Below, in pieces: positions 21,355 to 31,763 of a DNA stretch of 49,028 nt; within the stretch, counting starts at the first letter, position 1; each line of letters begins with the position of its first letter. Source of the DNA: an uncultured Clostridium sp. (GTDB lineage Bacteria; Bacillota; Clostridia; Peptostreptococcales; Peptostreptococcaceae). The notes under the pieces are model-generated. The model did no database searches, had not been told where the DNA came from, and was given only the letters and a program-made list of their open reading frames with translations. The DNA is taken from the NCBI GenBank assembly GCA_945931665.1, contig CAMEPL010000010.1, positions 1 through 49,028 on the forward strand, written 5' to 3'. A program made the position numbers and the translations under genes.

Positions 21355-22380
21355 TTAATTATGTACAAATCCGTTATTAACGACTTCTTCCATTTCATTT
21401 TTCTTATGTCTAGTCATAAGTGCTTTTACAGTTTCTTCCGTATCTGCACCTTCATACAATACTGAATAAATAGCATTAGTTATTGGTAAGTCAATATTTA
21501 ACTTTTTACCAACTTTATAAGCAACCTCTGTAGCTACAATACCTTCAACAACCATGTTAACCTCATCTAGTGTTTCTTCTAGAGTCTTACCTTGTCCCAT
21601 AAGTATACCAGCTCTTCTATTTCTACTATGCATACTCGTACAAGTTACGATTAAGTCTCCAATACCAGAAAGTCCTGTAAAAGTTGTTACATATGCCCCC
21701 ATAGCAACTCCAAGTCTTCCTATTTCAGTAATACCTCTAGTCATTAATGCTGCTTTTGCATTATCTCCATATCCAAGTCCATCACACATACCAGCTCCAA
21801 ACGCTATTATGTTTTTTAGAGCTCCACCTAATTCAACACCTATTATGTCTGGATTAGTATAAACTCTAAGTACAGGACTCATAAATGCATCTTGTACAAT
21901 TTCAGCTATTTCTAAATTTGGAGATGCTGCTACTAATGTAGTCGGCATAAATTTAGAAACTTCTTCAGCATGAGATGGCCCAGATAATGTAACATATTCA
22001 TTATTTGGTAGTTCTGACTTAACGACTTCTGATAATCTAAGTCCTGTTTCTCTTTCAAGACCTTTAGCTACATCAACTATAATTTGATTATCTTTTATAA
22101 AAGGCTTTATCTTTTTACATACACTTCGTACGGCTTGCGATGGTACTGCTAATACTACTATTTTACTGTCTTTTATTACACTTTCTAAATCAGTAGATAT
22201 TCTAATCTCTTTTGGGAAAATAATACCTGGTAAAAATCTAGAATTTTCTCTTGTAGTATTAATCTCATTTGCTTGAGATTCATCTCTTGTCCACATATCT
22301 ACTTTATATCCGTTTTTACAAAGAGCTAGGGCAAGTGCACTCCCCCAACTTCCTACACCTACTACACATACCTTTTCCAT
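21355..22380 (-). CDS. gpsA: NAD(P)-dependent glycerol-3-phosphate dehydrogenase
   Basis: VVGVGSWGSALA; LSGPSHAEEV; ALKNIIAFGAGMCDGLGYGDNAKAALMTRG. Confidence 0.95.
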   Translation of the reverse strand: MEKVCVVGVGSWGSALALALCKNGYKVDMWTRDESQANEINTTRENSRFLPGIIFPKEIRISTDLESVIKDSKIVVLAVPSQAVRSVCKKIKPFIKDNQIIVDVAKGLERETGLRLSEVVKSELPNNEYVTLSGPSHAEEVSKFMPTTLVAASPNLEIAEIVQDAFMSPVLRVYTNPDIIGVELGGALKNIIAFGAGMCDGLGYGDNAKAALMTRGITEIGRLGVAMGAYVTTFTGLSGIGDLIVTCTSMHSRNRRAGILMGQGKTLEETLDEVNMVVEGIVATEVAYKVGKKLNIDLPITNAIYSVLYEGADTEETVKALMTRHKKNEMEEVVNNGFVHN

Positions 22381-22399
22381 AATGACACCACCTAGTTTA

Positions 22400-23005
22400 T
22401 TATTTTTTTTCACCAAGTTTTCTTTCTGTTCCGTTTATTAGACGTTTTATATTTGCTCTATGCGTATACACAACTGATGCTGATAAAAATAAAGTAACCC
22501 ATATACCTTTTGTATTGTGGTTTATAAGCATAAACACAGGAGACAAACATATACTTAAAACAGAACCTAAAGAAACATATTTACTAACTAGTACTATTAT
22601 TATAAATGCTGCTAAACATGTAAGAGCTACTATAGGATTTATAGCTAACATTGCGCCTAAAGAAGTTGCCACTCCTTTACCTCCTTTAAATCCTAAAAAT
22701 GCCGGCCAATTATGTCCTATTACAACAGCTACTACAGCTATATAAGCACAAGTCACTTCATCTGCTTTCATGTAATGAGCTAATACCCTAGCAAGTCCAA
22801 CTGCAATTGCGCCCTTTAAAACATCGCCACCAAAAGTCATAGCGCCTGCTTTTTTTCCCATAGTTCTAAGTACATTCGTCGATCCAGCATTACCTGAACC
22901 TTGAGTTCTTATATCTACACCTGCAATTCTTTTGCCAATAATATATGATGTTGATATATTACCCAAAAGATAAGCAACTACTATAATAATTAAATAAACT
23001 AACAT
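22400..23005 (-). CDS. plsY: Acyl-phosphate:glycerol-3-phosphate acyltransferase
   Basis: GSGNAGSTNVLRTMGKKAG; GHNWPAFLGFKGGKGVATSLG. Confidence 0.95.
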   Translation of the reverse strand: MLVYLIIIVVAYLLGNISTSYIIGKRIAGVDIRTQGSGNAGSTNVLRTMGKKAGAMTFGGDVLKGAIAVGLARVLAHYMKADEVTCAYIAVVAVVIGHNWPAFLGFKGGKGVATSLGAMLAINPIVALTCLAAFIIIVLVSKYVSLGSVLSICLSPVFMLINHNTKGIWVTLFLSASVVYTHRANIKRLINGTERKLGEKK

Positions 23006-23026
23006 CTCTGGCCCCCTATATTTTTA

Positions 23027-24355
23027 TTATCTTCTTTTATTTTTTTCTCTGTACTCGAATTGTACTGAAGTTCCTTCAAATCCAAAGTTCTCTCTTATTT
23101 TATTTTCAAGATATCTTTGATAAGAGAAGTGAGTAAGTTGTTTATCATTTATAAATAATGTAAATTTAGGTGGTTTAGTTCCTGTTTGTGAACCATAATA
23201 AATTTTAAGTCTTTTACCTTTATCTGATGGCGGTTGATTAAGCATAACTGCCTCACCTATAACATCATTTAATGCTGATGTGCTAACACGTTTAGCATGC
23301 TCACTAGCAACATAATTTACAGTTTCTAATATTTTATTCATTCTTTGGTTAGTAAGAGCAGATACAAATAATACTGGTGCATACATCATGAATGGGAATT
23401 TCTCTCTTATTTCTTTTGTATAGTTTCCTAATGTTTTGTTGTCTTTTTCAATTAAGTCCCATTTATTTACGATGAATATACATCCTTTACCTTCGTCATG
23501 AGCTATACCAGCAACTTTAGTATCTTGTTCTGTAACTCCTTCAGTTGCATCTATAACTATTAAAACAACATCAGCTCTTTCTACAGCACTCATAGATCTT
23601 ATGACACTGAATTTTTCAACTCTTTCATATACTTTACTTTTTCTTCTTATACCTGCTGTATCTATTAATAAATACTGTTGTCCGTCTTTTTCAAAGTATG
23701 TATCTATAGCATCTCTTGTAGTACCTGCAATTGGACTTACTATAACTCTATTTTCTCCTAAAATATTATTTAATATCGAACTTTTTCCTGCATTTGGTTT
23801 ACCTGTTATTGCTACCCTAATTATATCTTCGTCATACTCAGTGTTTAATCCTTTAGGGAATTGTTCTACAACTTCATCTAATAAGTCTCCAAGACCCATA
23901 CTATTTGCACTTGATATTGCATATGGATTACCTAAACCTAATTCATAGAAGTCATATATGTTGTCCATTTGATTTATACTATCTATTTTATTTACAGCTA
24001 ATAATACTGGTTTATTTGTCTTTCTAAGTATTTGTGCTACTTCTTTATCAGCTGCTGTAATACCAGCTTTTCCGTCAACAACAAAAATTATGATATGTGC
24101 CATATCTACAGCTAACATAGCTTGGTTTCTCATTTGAGATAATATTACATCTCCGTTATCTTTTTCGATACCACCTGTATCTATTAATGTAAAATATTTG
24201 TTTAGCCATTCTACTTCTGCAAATATTCTATCTCTTGTAACTCCTGGTGTATCTTCTACTATTGATATCCTCTTTCCTGCTAATTTATTAAACAGTGTTG
24301 ATTTTCCTACGTTTGGTCTACCAACTACTGCTACAATTGGTCTATTATCACTCAT
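23027..24355 (-). CDS. der: Ribosome-associated GTPase Der/EngA
   Basis: Two G domains: GRPNVGKSTLFN and GKPNAGKSSILN. Confidence 0.97.
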   Translation of the reverse strand: MSDNRPIVAVVGRPNVGKSTLFNKLAGKRISIVEDTPGVTRDRIFAEVEWLNKYFTLIDTGGIEKDNGDVILSQMRNQAMLAVDMAHIIIFVVDGKAGITAADKEVAQILRKTNKPVLLAVNKIDSINQMDNIYDFYELGLGNPYAISSANSMGLGDLLDEVVEQFPKGLNTEYDEDIIRVAITGKPNAGKSSILNNILGENRVIVSPIAGTTRDAIDTYFEKDGQQYLLIDTAGIRRKSKVYERVEKFSVIRSMSAVERADVVLIVIDATEGVTEQDTKVAGIAHDEGKGCIFIVNKWDLIEKDNKTLGNYTKEIREKFPFMMYAPVLFVSALTNQRMNKILETVNYVASEHAKRVSTSALNDVIGEAVMLNQPPSDKGKRLKIYYGSQTGTKPPKFTLFINDKQLTHFSYQRYLENKIRENFGFEGTSVQFEYREKNKRR

Positions 24356-24368
24356 TTTAATCTCCCTT

Positions 24369-25694
24369 CTAGTTTATGATTTTTTCTACAAAATCTTTTC
24401 CTTCATTTTGACAAGTTATTACTTGAACATTTAATTTTTCTGATAATTCTTCTAATGTTATATCATCTAAAAATACTTCTTCATCGCTTTTTAACATAGA
24501 TCTAGTTATATATAAAGCACTTCCTAAATCTTTATCTTTTAATTGTTTGATTATATCTGTAGCAGTTATAAGCCCTGATACAGTTATTGTATGACCGAAA
24601 TAATCATTTCTTATCTTATATACGTTTATTTTTACATTTTTGAATTTTTCCATAACCTTACCAGCCATCTCGCTTATAAATTCATAAGCTGAACTTCCTG
24701 TAGCTATAGAAACAGTCTTTTTGATGCTATCGTCTTCATCTAAAGTATCTAAGTAGTTTATAATTTCTGTTCCTTGTTTACGAATCATACCTACTCCGTC
24801 TTCAAATTGTAAAAACCCTTCATATTCATCATAATCTAATAGTGGTCTTTTCGCTATTATATAAAACTCATCTGATAAGAAAGCAAATCTTGTATTTAGT
24901 TCTTTTAAATACTTCTCTTGTAGAGCATGTACTTGGTCAATAGTTTCATTTGCACTTTCATAGTCGAAAATTTCTAATTTTGCTAAATTTTCTCTATATT
25001 TAGTAATACCTACAGGTACTATAGCAACACTATTTACATAAGGATAAAGACTAGATAAATCACTTAAAGTTCTATCTAATTCTTCTTTGTCATTATATCC
25101 AGGACATAACACTATTTGACAGTTCATTTCGATATGTGCATCTGCTAATCGCTTCATAGTACCAATTAATTTTCCAGCATGCTTGTTTGTTATCATTTTT
25201 CTTCTAAGCTCTGGATTCGTTGTATGAACTGATATATTTATAGGACTTATTCTGTATTTTATTATATTATCTATATCCTCTTCACTCATATTTGTTAAAG
25301 TGACAAAATTTCCTTGTAAGAAAGAAAGTCTTGAATCATCATCTTTGAAATAAAGAGTTTCTCTCATACCTTTAGGAAGTTGGTCTATAAAGCAAAAAAC
25401 ACATTTGTTTCTACAACTCTTTGCTTTATCGATTATAGGGTTTACGAATTCTATACCTAATTCTTCATCAAAATCCTTTTCGATTTCGTATATATAGATT
25501 TCTCCATCTCTTTTTTGTATTTCTAACTCTATATACTCATCACTTATTAAAAATTTATATTCTATAATATCGTGAATTTCTTCGTCATTAACAGCTATTA
25601 ATAAGTCTCCTACTTCTATTCCAATTTCTTCAGCAATAGAACCCTTATAAACTTTACTTATGATGTTGTTGCTATTTTTTACGTTGACTTCCAT
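24369..25694 (-). CDS. DUF512 family PDZ/radical-SAM-like protein
   Basis: N-terminal PDZ-like (GSIAEEIGIEVGDLLIAVN), then CRNKCVFCFIDQLPKGMR (CX3CX2C). Confidence 0.88.
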   Translation of the reverse strand: MEVNVKNSNNIISKVYKGSIAEEIGIEVGDLLIAVNDEEIHDIIEYKFLISDEYIELEIQKRDGEIYIYEIEKDFDEELGIEFVNPIIDKAKSCRNKCVFCFIDQLPKGMRETLYFKDDDSRLSFLQGNFVTLTNMSEEDIDNIIKYRISPINISVHTTNPELRRKMITNKHAGKLIGTMKRLADAHIEMNCQIVLCPGYNDKEELDRTLSDLSSLYPYVNSVAIVPVGITKYRENLAKLEIFDYESANETIDQVHALQEKYLKELNTRFAFLSDEFYIIAKRPLLDYDEYEGFLQFEDGVGMIRKQGTEIINYLDTLDEDDSIKKTVSIATGSSAYEFISEMAGKVMEKFKNVKINVYKIRNDYFGHTITVSGLITATDIIKQLKDKDLGSALYITRSMLKSDEEVFLDDITLEELSEKLNVQVITCQNEGKDFVEKIIN

Positions 25695-25783
25695 AAATCT
25701 TTCACCCTTCTCTAAAAATACATCATCTTATAATATCGTATAATTTTAAGTTAGTCAAATATATAAATTTGTATACATTAGTT

Positions 25784-25981
25784 TTAATGTTTAACTATTA
25801 TTAAGGTTTCTTTTGCTATTTCATGAACAACTCCATCTACACATTTAGCCATTAACATCGCTTTATTCTGCATATCGTCATCATTATTCGCATAAAATAT
25901 AGGACATCCTCCTGCAGATGTCATATTTTTATCAGTTGTTATTATTGCTAAGGTAAAATCATTTATAGACATATCTGACAT
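25784..25981 (-). CDS. Small conserved protein, likely partner ('capping complex subunit') of YIEGIA proteins
   Basis: 65 aa, MSDMSINDFTLAIITTDKNMTSAGGCPIFYAN; directly downstream of the YIEGIA genes. Confidence 0.65.
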   Translation of the reverse strand: MSDMSINDFTLAIITTDKNMTSAGGCPIFYANNDDDMQNKAMLMAKCVDGVVHEIAKETLIIVKH

Positions 25982-25982
25982 A

Positions 25983-26915
25983 TTACTTACCTTCCTTTCT
26001 TCCTATTACGTAATTTTTTAAGGATATATTTTTTCCTCTAGCACTTGAAACTATTGGTGTTGATTTAACTGTTTGTATAACTGCGTCAATATTTTTTTCA
26101 ATAGGCAAATATGCAATTACTATACTTTCATTTTTAGGATTTCTTCTTGGTATAGGAGTAAAAACTGGTTCATTTTTTTGTCTATACAGTCCCAATCTGC
26201 TGTACAGAGTATATGCTATTGTCTGTCTTTGTCCCGGGTCTTGTATTATTGAAGCATTTATATAATTATTGTCTTTTGGAACTATTTCTATTCCGACTCC
26301 ATATTTTAAAAACTTTTCTCTTTCTGACTTTAGACCTACATTTGTTATTCCACTCAAAGAACCAACTTTAAGTATGCTGTCATTTTCAAATGATATATCT
26401 ACTATGTTTACATCGGCTATATCTCCGATGGAATCTCTTCTTATAAGTCTTTTTAAAATAAATGCCAAGATAATTCCAAATATAGTACTTATAAGTAAGC
26501 TTATACCTTGACTCATTTTGAATTCAGATGTAATTAAGTAGTAACAACCAACTGTAAAAAATGATGATATTATACACATATAGTTTCTTACTTCATACGT
26601 CTTTGCAATCTCTTCTATAAATGCATTTCCTCTTTGTACTAGCTGTTTTGCTTCTAATTCGGTAAGTGTATCTCTTCGATTTTCTCTTACTTGTCTAAAT
26701 TGTTCTGCTGCTAAAGATAAAAAGGTAATTGATGTATATGATCTTTCAATCAATGCAGGAACTAGTAATGCCCCTAGTGCAGATGCAATAAAAGCTAATA
26801 CTAATTGTGTGATTAAAACATTTGGTTGTGTGGGGTATTGTTTTTGCTCTAAATTAAGCATAATTAATCTCGTTAATATCCCTATTATTATTCCGATTAA
26901 AAAAACTTTGTCCAT
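25983..26915 (-). CDS. YIEGIA family membrane protein
   Basis: LEQKQYPTQPNVLI, signature variant FIEEIAKTYEVRNY, several TM segments; near der as in Bacillus yphB. Confidence 0.75.
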   Translation of the reverse strand: MDKVFLIGIIIGILTRLIMLNLEQKQYPTQPNVLITQLVLAFIASALGALLVPALIERSYTSITFLSLAAEQFRQVRENRRDTLTELEAKQLVQRGNAFIEEIAKTYEVRNYMCIISSFFTVGCYYLITSEFKMSQGISLLISTIFGIILAFILKRLIRRDSIGDIADVNIVDISFENDSILKVGSLSGITNVGLKSEREKFLKYGVGIEIVPKDNNYINASIIQDPGQRQTIAYTLYSRLGLYRQKNEPVFTPIPRRNPKNESIVIAYLPIEKNIDAVIQTVKSTPIVSSARGKNISLKNYVIGRKEGK

Positions 26916-26934
26916 TTTTCACCTCTCAAATCTC

Positions 26935-27867
26935 TTATTTTATTAAACATTGATAATTACTTTGTTTTCCTTTTGCTGCTTCTAAAATAGGTGTACTACC
27001 TGCCACCTGTTTTATAAGTTCCATATCGTTTAGAATTGGCATAAACACTATTAATACACTTTTTGTCTTTAAATCTACTTTTGAGGTTGAAACTATATCA
27101 TGTTCATCTACATCTTTATCTATACCAGTATGAATAAATATATTGTATATAATTGCATCCCTTTGTCCTAAATCATTTATAACACCAAAATCTTTTTCGT
27201 CCTTTGGCACAACTTCAATTGCAATTCCATTTTTTAAAAATCTTTCTCTAGTATCTTTTAGACCTATATTAGTAATAACTACATCGTTTACTTTCATTAT
27301 CGGTCCATCAAAATAAATTTTAGCTTCTTTTATATCTGCTATATCATTTATACTATTTCGTCTTAATACTTTTCTAAATATTAAACCAACTATTGCTGCA
27401 ACAACTATTGCTGCTAATGTGCATATTATTATATTTTCACCAAATCTTTTTGCAATTAGAACATATGCTATTGATGACCCAAGACCAGCAAATAAACTTA
27501 CATAACTTCTAACTTCATAAGTAGAAGCTATTTCATCAATATAAGTTGCACCCTTTTTTACTATTTCATCCTCATCTATATTATTTAATGTTATTTTCTC
27601 TTGTTTAGATAAGCCTTGGAATTGTTGCACCCCTACAGCTAAAAATGTCAATGCTGCAAATTCTTTGTCCATAAGCGCTGGTAATGCAATTCCTCCTAGT
27701 GCTGAAGTAAGCCCCGCCATTATAATTTGTTCTATATAATCTTGCGGTCTTGTTGGGTATTGTTTGTCTTTTATTCTGAGCACTAAAAACCTACATAGCG
27801 TTCCAAGTAAAACAGCTACTAAAAATGAATGTCTAAACAGAGCCTCATCTAATACACTTTCCTTCAT
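26935..27867 (-). CDS. YIEGIA family membrane protein, paralogue of the downstream gene
   Basis: KDKQYPTRPQDYIEQ, signature variant YIDEIASTYEVRSY, parallel domain layout. Confidence 0.75.
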   Translation of the reverse strand: MKESVLDEALFRHSFLVAVLLGTLCRFLVLRIKDKQYPTRPQDYIEQIIMAGLTSALGGIALPALMDKEFAALTFLAVGVQQFQGLSKQEKITLNNIDEDEIVKKGATYIDEIASTYEVRSYVSLFAGLGSSIAYVLIAKRFGENIIICTLAAIVVAAIVGLIFRKVLRRNSINDIADIKEAKIYFDGPIMKVNDVVITNIGLKDTRERFLKNGIAIEVVPKDEKDFGVINDLGQRDAIIYNIFIHTGIDKDVDEHDIVSTSKVDLKTKSVLIVFMPILNDMELIKQVAGSTPILEAAKGKQSNYQCLIK

Positions 27868-27934
27868 AAAATACACTCCTTTTTAAAATAAATTTCAACT
27901 TTCTTAACGTTATAAATTTATTTTGTACAAAAGA

Positions 27935-27986
27935 AAAAATCTTATGTAAACTTTCTATATTGATAGATTATTTACATAAGATTTTA
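27935..27986 (-). terminator. Hairpin terminator downstream of the histidine kinase gene
   Basis: aaaaatcttatgtaaa ... tttacataagattttatt. Confidence 0.7.
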
Positions 27987-28005
27987 TTATTCAAATATTC
28001 AATTT

Positions 28006-29307
28006 CTATTTTGTATCCAGAGGAATTGTAACTATAAAGTCGCTTCCAACTCCCAAAATACTTTCAACTTCTATAGTTCCACCTAAGGATTTTACCATGT
28101 GTTTAGTAATAGCAAGACCCAAACCTGTTCCCCCTATATCTCTACTTCTAGCTTTATCAACTCTATAAAATCGTTCAAATATTCTATTTAGAGATTCTTT
28201 TGGTATACCTATTCCATTGTCCTTAAATTCTAATATTATATTCTGTTTATTTTCATCATAATGTTGAAGAACTTCAATTCTTCCATTTTCAGGTGTATAT
28301 TTTATACCATTGTCTACTAGATTTAAAAATATTTGTTTTACATTATCTCTAACTGCTAATATATGTACATCCTTATCTTCAAAGTTGTATGATACTGTTA
28401 TATTTTTAGATGATGCAATATATTGTGTAATCTCGTATACTTCTTTAAATACATCAAATAATTTAACTTGTTCATATGATAAATCTTGGCCATTTTCAAT
28501 CGAAGAAAGCAATAATATATCTTCTATAAGGCCTTTTAATCTATTTGACTCTTTTTCAATTATATCTAAAAAGTGATTTCTAGTATCTTTGTCTATATCA
28601 TCATTTATTTTTAAGGTTTCTACAAATCCAGTTATTGATGTTAAAGGTGTTTTTAACTCATGGCTTACATTTGCCACAAAATCTCTTCTCATATTTTCTA
28701 GCTTAACAAGTTCTGTTATATCTTCAATATTTATGATAGAACCTATTATTGCGTGTTTTGAATCTTGTAAATAAACAGGGTCTATTTTTATTCTATAAAC
28801 TAAATTATCTCTTATATCTAATTCTATTACTTCATTTTGAGTACTACCTACATACTTATGAAAAATTTCTAATATATTTTTATCTTTTACAATAAATTTA
28901 AAATTTGATCCTTCTACATTAGCTTTTACATCACATTTTAACATTTCCTTAGCTATATCGTTAATAAGGAGAATGTTTCCTTTAACGTCAATTGCTAAAA
29001 TTCCATGAGATATACTCTTTACAATAGAGGTCAATTGGAGATGCTTGTATTCAACTTCTTCAATTGTACTATCCATTATTTGAATCATATAGTTAAAATT
29101 CTTAGATAACTCCCCTAGCTCCCCTTTAACATATGTGTTGAATCGTGTATGAAACTCTTTATTACTTACTTTTTTAGAAACTCTAGTAAATTCTTTTAAA
29201 TATCTACGTAAAGTTACCGTATATCTTACGAGTAATATAGCTAAAGCTGATGTAATAAGCATTACAAAGAAATATACACCATTTAATTGCTGTAAATTTG
29301 AATTCAT
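28006..29307 (-). CDS. Sensor histidine kinase, PhoR-like (short N-terminus)
   Basis: TM, HAMP-like, PAS, FVANVSHELKTPLTSITGF, FKDNGIGIP, GGTGLGLAITKHMV. Confidence 0.9.
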   Translation of the reverse strand: MNSNLQQLNGVYFFVMLITSALAILLVRYTVTLRRYLKEFTRVSKKVSNKEFHTRFNTYVKGELGELSKNFNYMIQIMDSTIEEVEYKHLQLTSIVKSISHGILAIDVKGNILLINDIAKEMLKCDVKANVEGSNFKFIVKDKNILEIFHKYVGSTQNEVIELDIRDNLVYRIKIDPVYLQDSKHAIIGSIINIEDITELVKLENMRRDFVANVSHELKTPLTSITGFVETLKINDDIDKDTRNHFLDIIEKESNRLKGLIEDILLLSSIENGQDLSYEQVKLFDVFKEVYEITQYIASSKNITVSYNFEDKDVHILAVRDNVKQIFLNLVDNGIKYTPENGRIEVLQHYDENKQNIILEFKDNGIGIPKESLNRIFERFYRVDKARSRDIGGTGLGLAITKHMVKSLGGTIEVESILGVGSDFIVTIPLDTK

Positions 29308-29324
29308 AAATATTACCTCAACTT

Positions 29325-30008
29325 TTAACTAATTTTATATCCTATTCCTCTAATTGTTTCTATATATTTTTCTTCATCAGTTTCAATCTTTTTTCGTAAA
29401 TATCTAATATGTACATCAACAGTTCTTGTTTCTCCAAAATATTCATACCCCCATACTTTGTCTAATAAATAATTACGGGATAATACTTTACCTTTGTTTT
29501 GAAGGAGTAATTTAAGTAAATCAAATTCCTTAATAGTTAAATCGATTTTCTTATCTTTTTTAGTTACTTCGTGCTTTATTAAGTCCATTTTTATGTCTTT
29601 AACACTTAATACGTCTTCTACTTTATTTGCAGTTTTATTATATCTTCTAAGAACTGAATTTATTCTAGCTAAAAGTTCCTTTATTCCGAAAGGTTTTGTT
29701 ATATAATCATCAGCGCCTTCTTCTAGTCCTTTAACTTTATCTCTCTCCATATTCTTTGCCGTAAGCATTATAACAGGTGTATCTTTTAATTCTTCATCAT
29801 TTCTTATTTTTTTTAATACATCCATACCACTTATATTAGGTAACATCCAGTCTAAAAGTATTAGATTCGGCTTAAATTCTTTTGCCTTATGATATCCATC
29901 AAAACCATCTAATGAGTAGTCAACCGCATATCCATTTACCTCTAAATTAAATTTTAAAAGCTCTACTATATGCATTTCATCATCTATAACTAATATTTTC
30001 TCCTCCAT
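29325..30008 (-). CDS. OmpR/PhoB-family response regulator
   Basis: ILVIDDEMHIVELLKFNLE; LILLDWMLPNISG; C-terminal winged helix RTVDVHIRYLRKKIE. Confidence 0.93.
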   Translation of the reverse strand: MEEKILVIDDEMHIVELLKFNLEVNGYAVDYSLDGFDGYHKAKEFKPNLILLDWMLPNISGMDVLKKIRNDEELKDTPVIMLTAKNMERDKVKGLEEGADDYITKPFGIKELLARINSVLRRYNKTANKVEDVLSVKDIKMDLIKHEVTKKDKKIDLTIKEFDLLKLLLQNKGKVLSRNYLLDKVWGYEYFGETRTVDVHIRYLRKKIETDEEKYIETIRGIGYKIS

Positions 30009-30020
30009 AACAATACCCCC

Positions 30021-30743
30021 TTACTTTATCTCAATGAAGGTTCCTATTCTTTTTGGTGTTTTATCATGCTTTCTATATGAGAAAAATCTATCACAATTAC
30101 AACTTGTGCAGATATTCATATTTATTATATTCGACTTTAATACCCCAAATTCTTTTAATATTTGTGTATTTATTTCCCATAAATCAAGATAATACTTATC
30201 ATCTCTTATTTCATATATTTTTTCATCCGCATTTGGAAGAAGTGCACTGAACTTTTCAACTAAATCATAAGATACTTCATAACAGCACTTACCTATAGAT
30301 GGCCCTATAATTGCTACTACATCTTCTGGTTTTGTATTATAATTTTCTTTCATAGATTGAAGTGTTTCTGCACATATTTTCCCGTATGTACCTCTCCAAC
30401 CTGCATGTGCAAGTCCAACTGCTTTATTTATTGTATCAACTAAAACTACTGGTACACAATCAGCTGTTAAAATTAAAAGTGGAACGTTTTTCTCATTTGT
30501 TATTATTGCATCTCCATCTATTATTTGTCCTATATTGTCTTTATCCACTTTATTTACTATATTAGAATGTATTTGCTTGTTTTTACTTAAATTTTTTAAA
30601 GTAAATACATCTTTGAATACATTATTTATATCATCTAGATTTTTTGCATCCACATTAGTAGTTGTAATAGCTATATTTACAAAGTCTAACTCCTCTTTGT
30701 TTATTGTTAAGTAATCTTTTTTATCTATTATAGTCTGTGTCAT
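30021..30743 (-). CDS. pgeF: Polyphenol oxidase/purine nucleoside phosphorylase family (YlmD/PgeF)
   Basis: LTADCVPVVL, GLAHAGWRGT, IGPSIGKCCYEV. Confidence 0.9.
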   Translation of the reverse strand: MTQTIIDKKDYLTINKEELDFVNIAITTTNVDAKNLDDINNVFKDVFTLKNLSKNKQIHSNIVNKVDKDNIGQIIDGDAIITNEKNVPLLILTADCVPVVLVDTINKAVGLAHAGWRGTYGKICAETLQSMKENYNTKPEDVVAIIGPSIGKCCYEVSYDLVEKFSALLPNADEKIYEIRDDKYYLDLWEINTQILKEFGVLKSNIINMNICTSCNCDRFFSYRKHDKTPKRIGTFIEIK

Positions 30744-30744
30744 A

Positions 30745-31203
30745 TTAATCTCCCTTTTCCATTAAAATATTTTTTAATTCACTTACAAAAGTATTTATAT
30801 CTTTAAATTGTCTATATACAGATGCAAATCTAACATATGAAACTTCATCTATATCTTTTAATTTATCCATTACCATTTCACCGATTTTATCAGTATTTAT
30901 TTCACTTATATAATTTTTATTTATTTCATTTTCTACATAAGAAATTATACTTTCTATTTGTTCTATTGAAACAGGTCTTTTTTCACAAGATTTTATTATA
31001 CCTTTTTTTATTTTTTCCCTATCAAATAGTTCTCTACTGTTATCTTTTTTAACGACCATTATAGGTGTTGTCTCTATCACTTCATAAGTGGTAAATCTTT
31101 TTTTACAAGATTCACACTCTCTTCTTCTTCTAATAGACTTGCTATCTGTATGTCTTGAATCAACTACTTTAGACTCTTTGTAGTTACAATATGGGCATTG
31201 CAT
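30745..31203 (-). CDS. nrdR: Transcriptional repressor NrdR
   Basis: [33 protein letters not shown]. Confidence 0.97.
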   Translation of the reverse strand: MQCPYCNYKESKVVDSRHTDSKSIRRRRECESCKKRFTTYEVIETTPIMVVKKDNSRELFDREKIKKGIIKSCEKRPVSIEQIESIISYVENEINKNYISEINTDKIGEMVMDKLKDIDEVSYVRFASVYRQFKDINTFVSELKNILMEKGD

Positions 31204-31236
31204 TGTTTTCCTCCTTAGCTAACTAAGATTTAGAAT

Positions 31237-31497
31237 TTAGATATCTATTTGATTTTTATCAAAATTTGATCCTATACTTACAATAATAGTATCACAACCT
31301 ATTCTCAAAATATCCCTCCAAAATACAGTATCAATTTCAGCTCCTCTAGAAAAGAAGTTGCCTGTAGATCCTGTTATTGAAAAAGATGATACTTTACCAT
31401 TTTCGACATCTAGATCTATATCTGTTATAAAACCTAGTTTTTTACCATTTTTCACATTGATTATTTCTTTTTCCATAATATCTGATATTCTCATCAT
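31237..31497 (-). CDS. YlmC/YmxH family PRC-barrel sporulation protein
   Basis: EKEIINVKNGKKLGFITDIDLDVENGKVSSFSI; adjacent to sigG. Confidence 0.87.
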   Translation of the reverse strand: MMRISDIMEKEIINVKNGKKLGFITDIDLDVENGKVSSFSITGSTGNFFSRGAEIDTVFWRDILRIGCDTIIVSIGSNFDKNQIDI

Positions 31498-31697
31498 AGT
31501 AAATTCCCCTCCTATGTATATTCATCATTGAAACCCTAACTAAAAATTTTTAAGATAAGGATTTCTTATATAAGTTTATTATTTATAACTAGAAAAAATT
31601 CACTATGATGTCATCTATAATCTTTATAATTATTTTCCTATTATTTTTATTTTACACATTATTAAAAAATAATCAAATACTTTAGTGATATGTAAAA

Positions 31698-31746
31698 TAA
31701 AACTGCCGTAAAGTAAACAATTAAATTACTAATACGACAGCTTTAA
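31698..31746 (-). terminator. Hairpin terminator downstream of sigG
   Basis: aaaactgccgta ... tacgacagcttt. Confidence 0.55.
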
Positions 31747-31763
31747 TTTTTAATATTTTGTTT

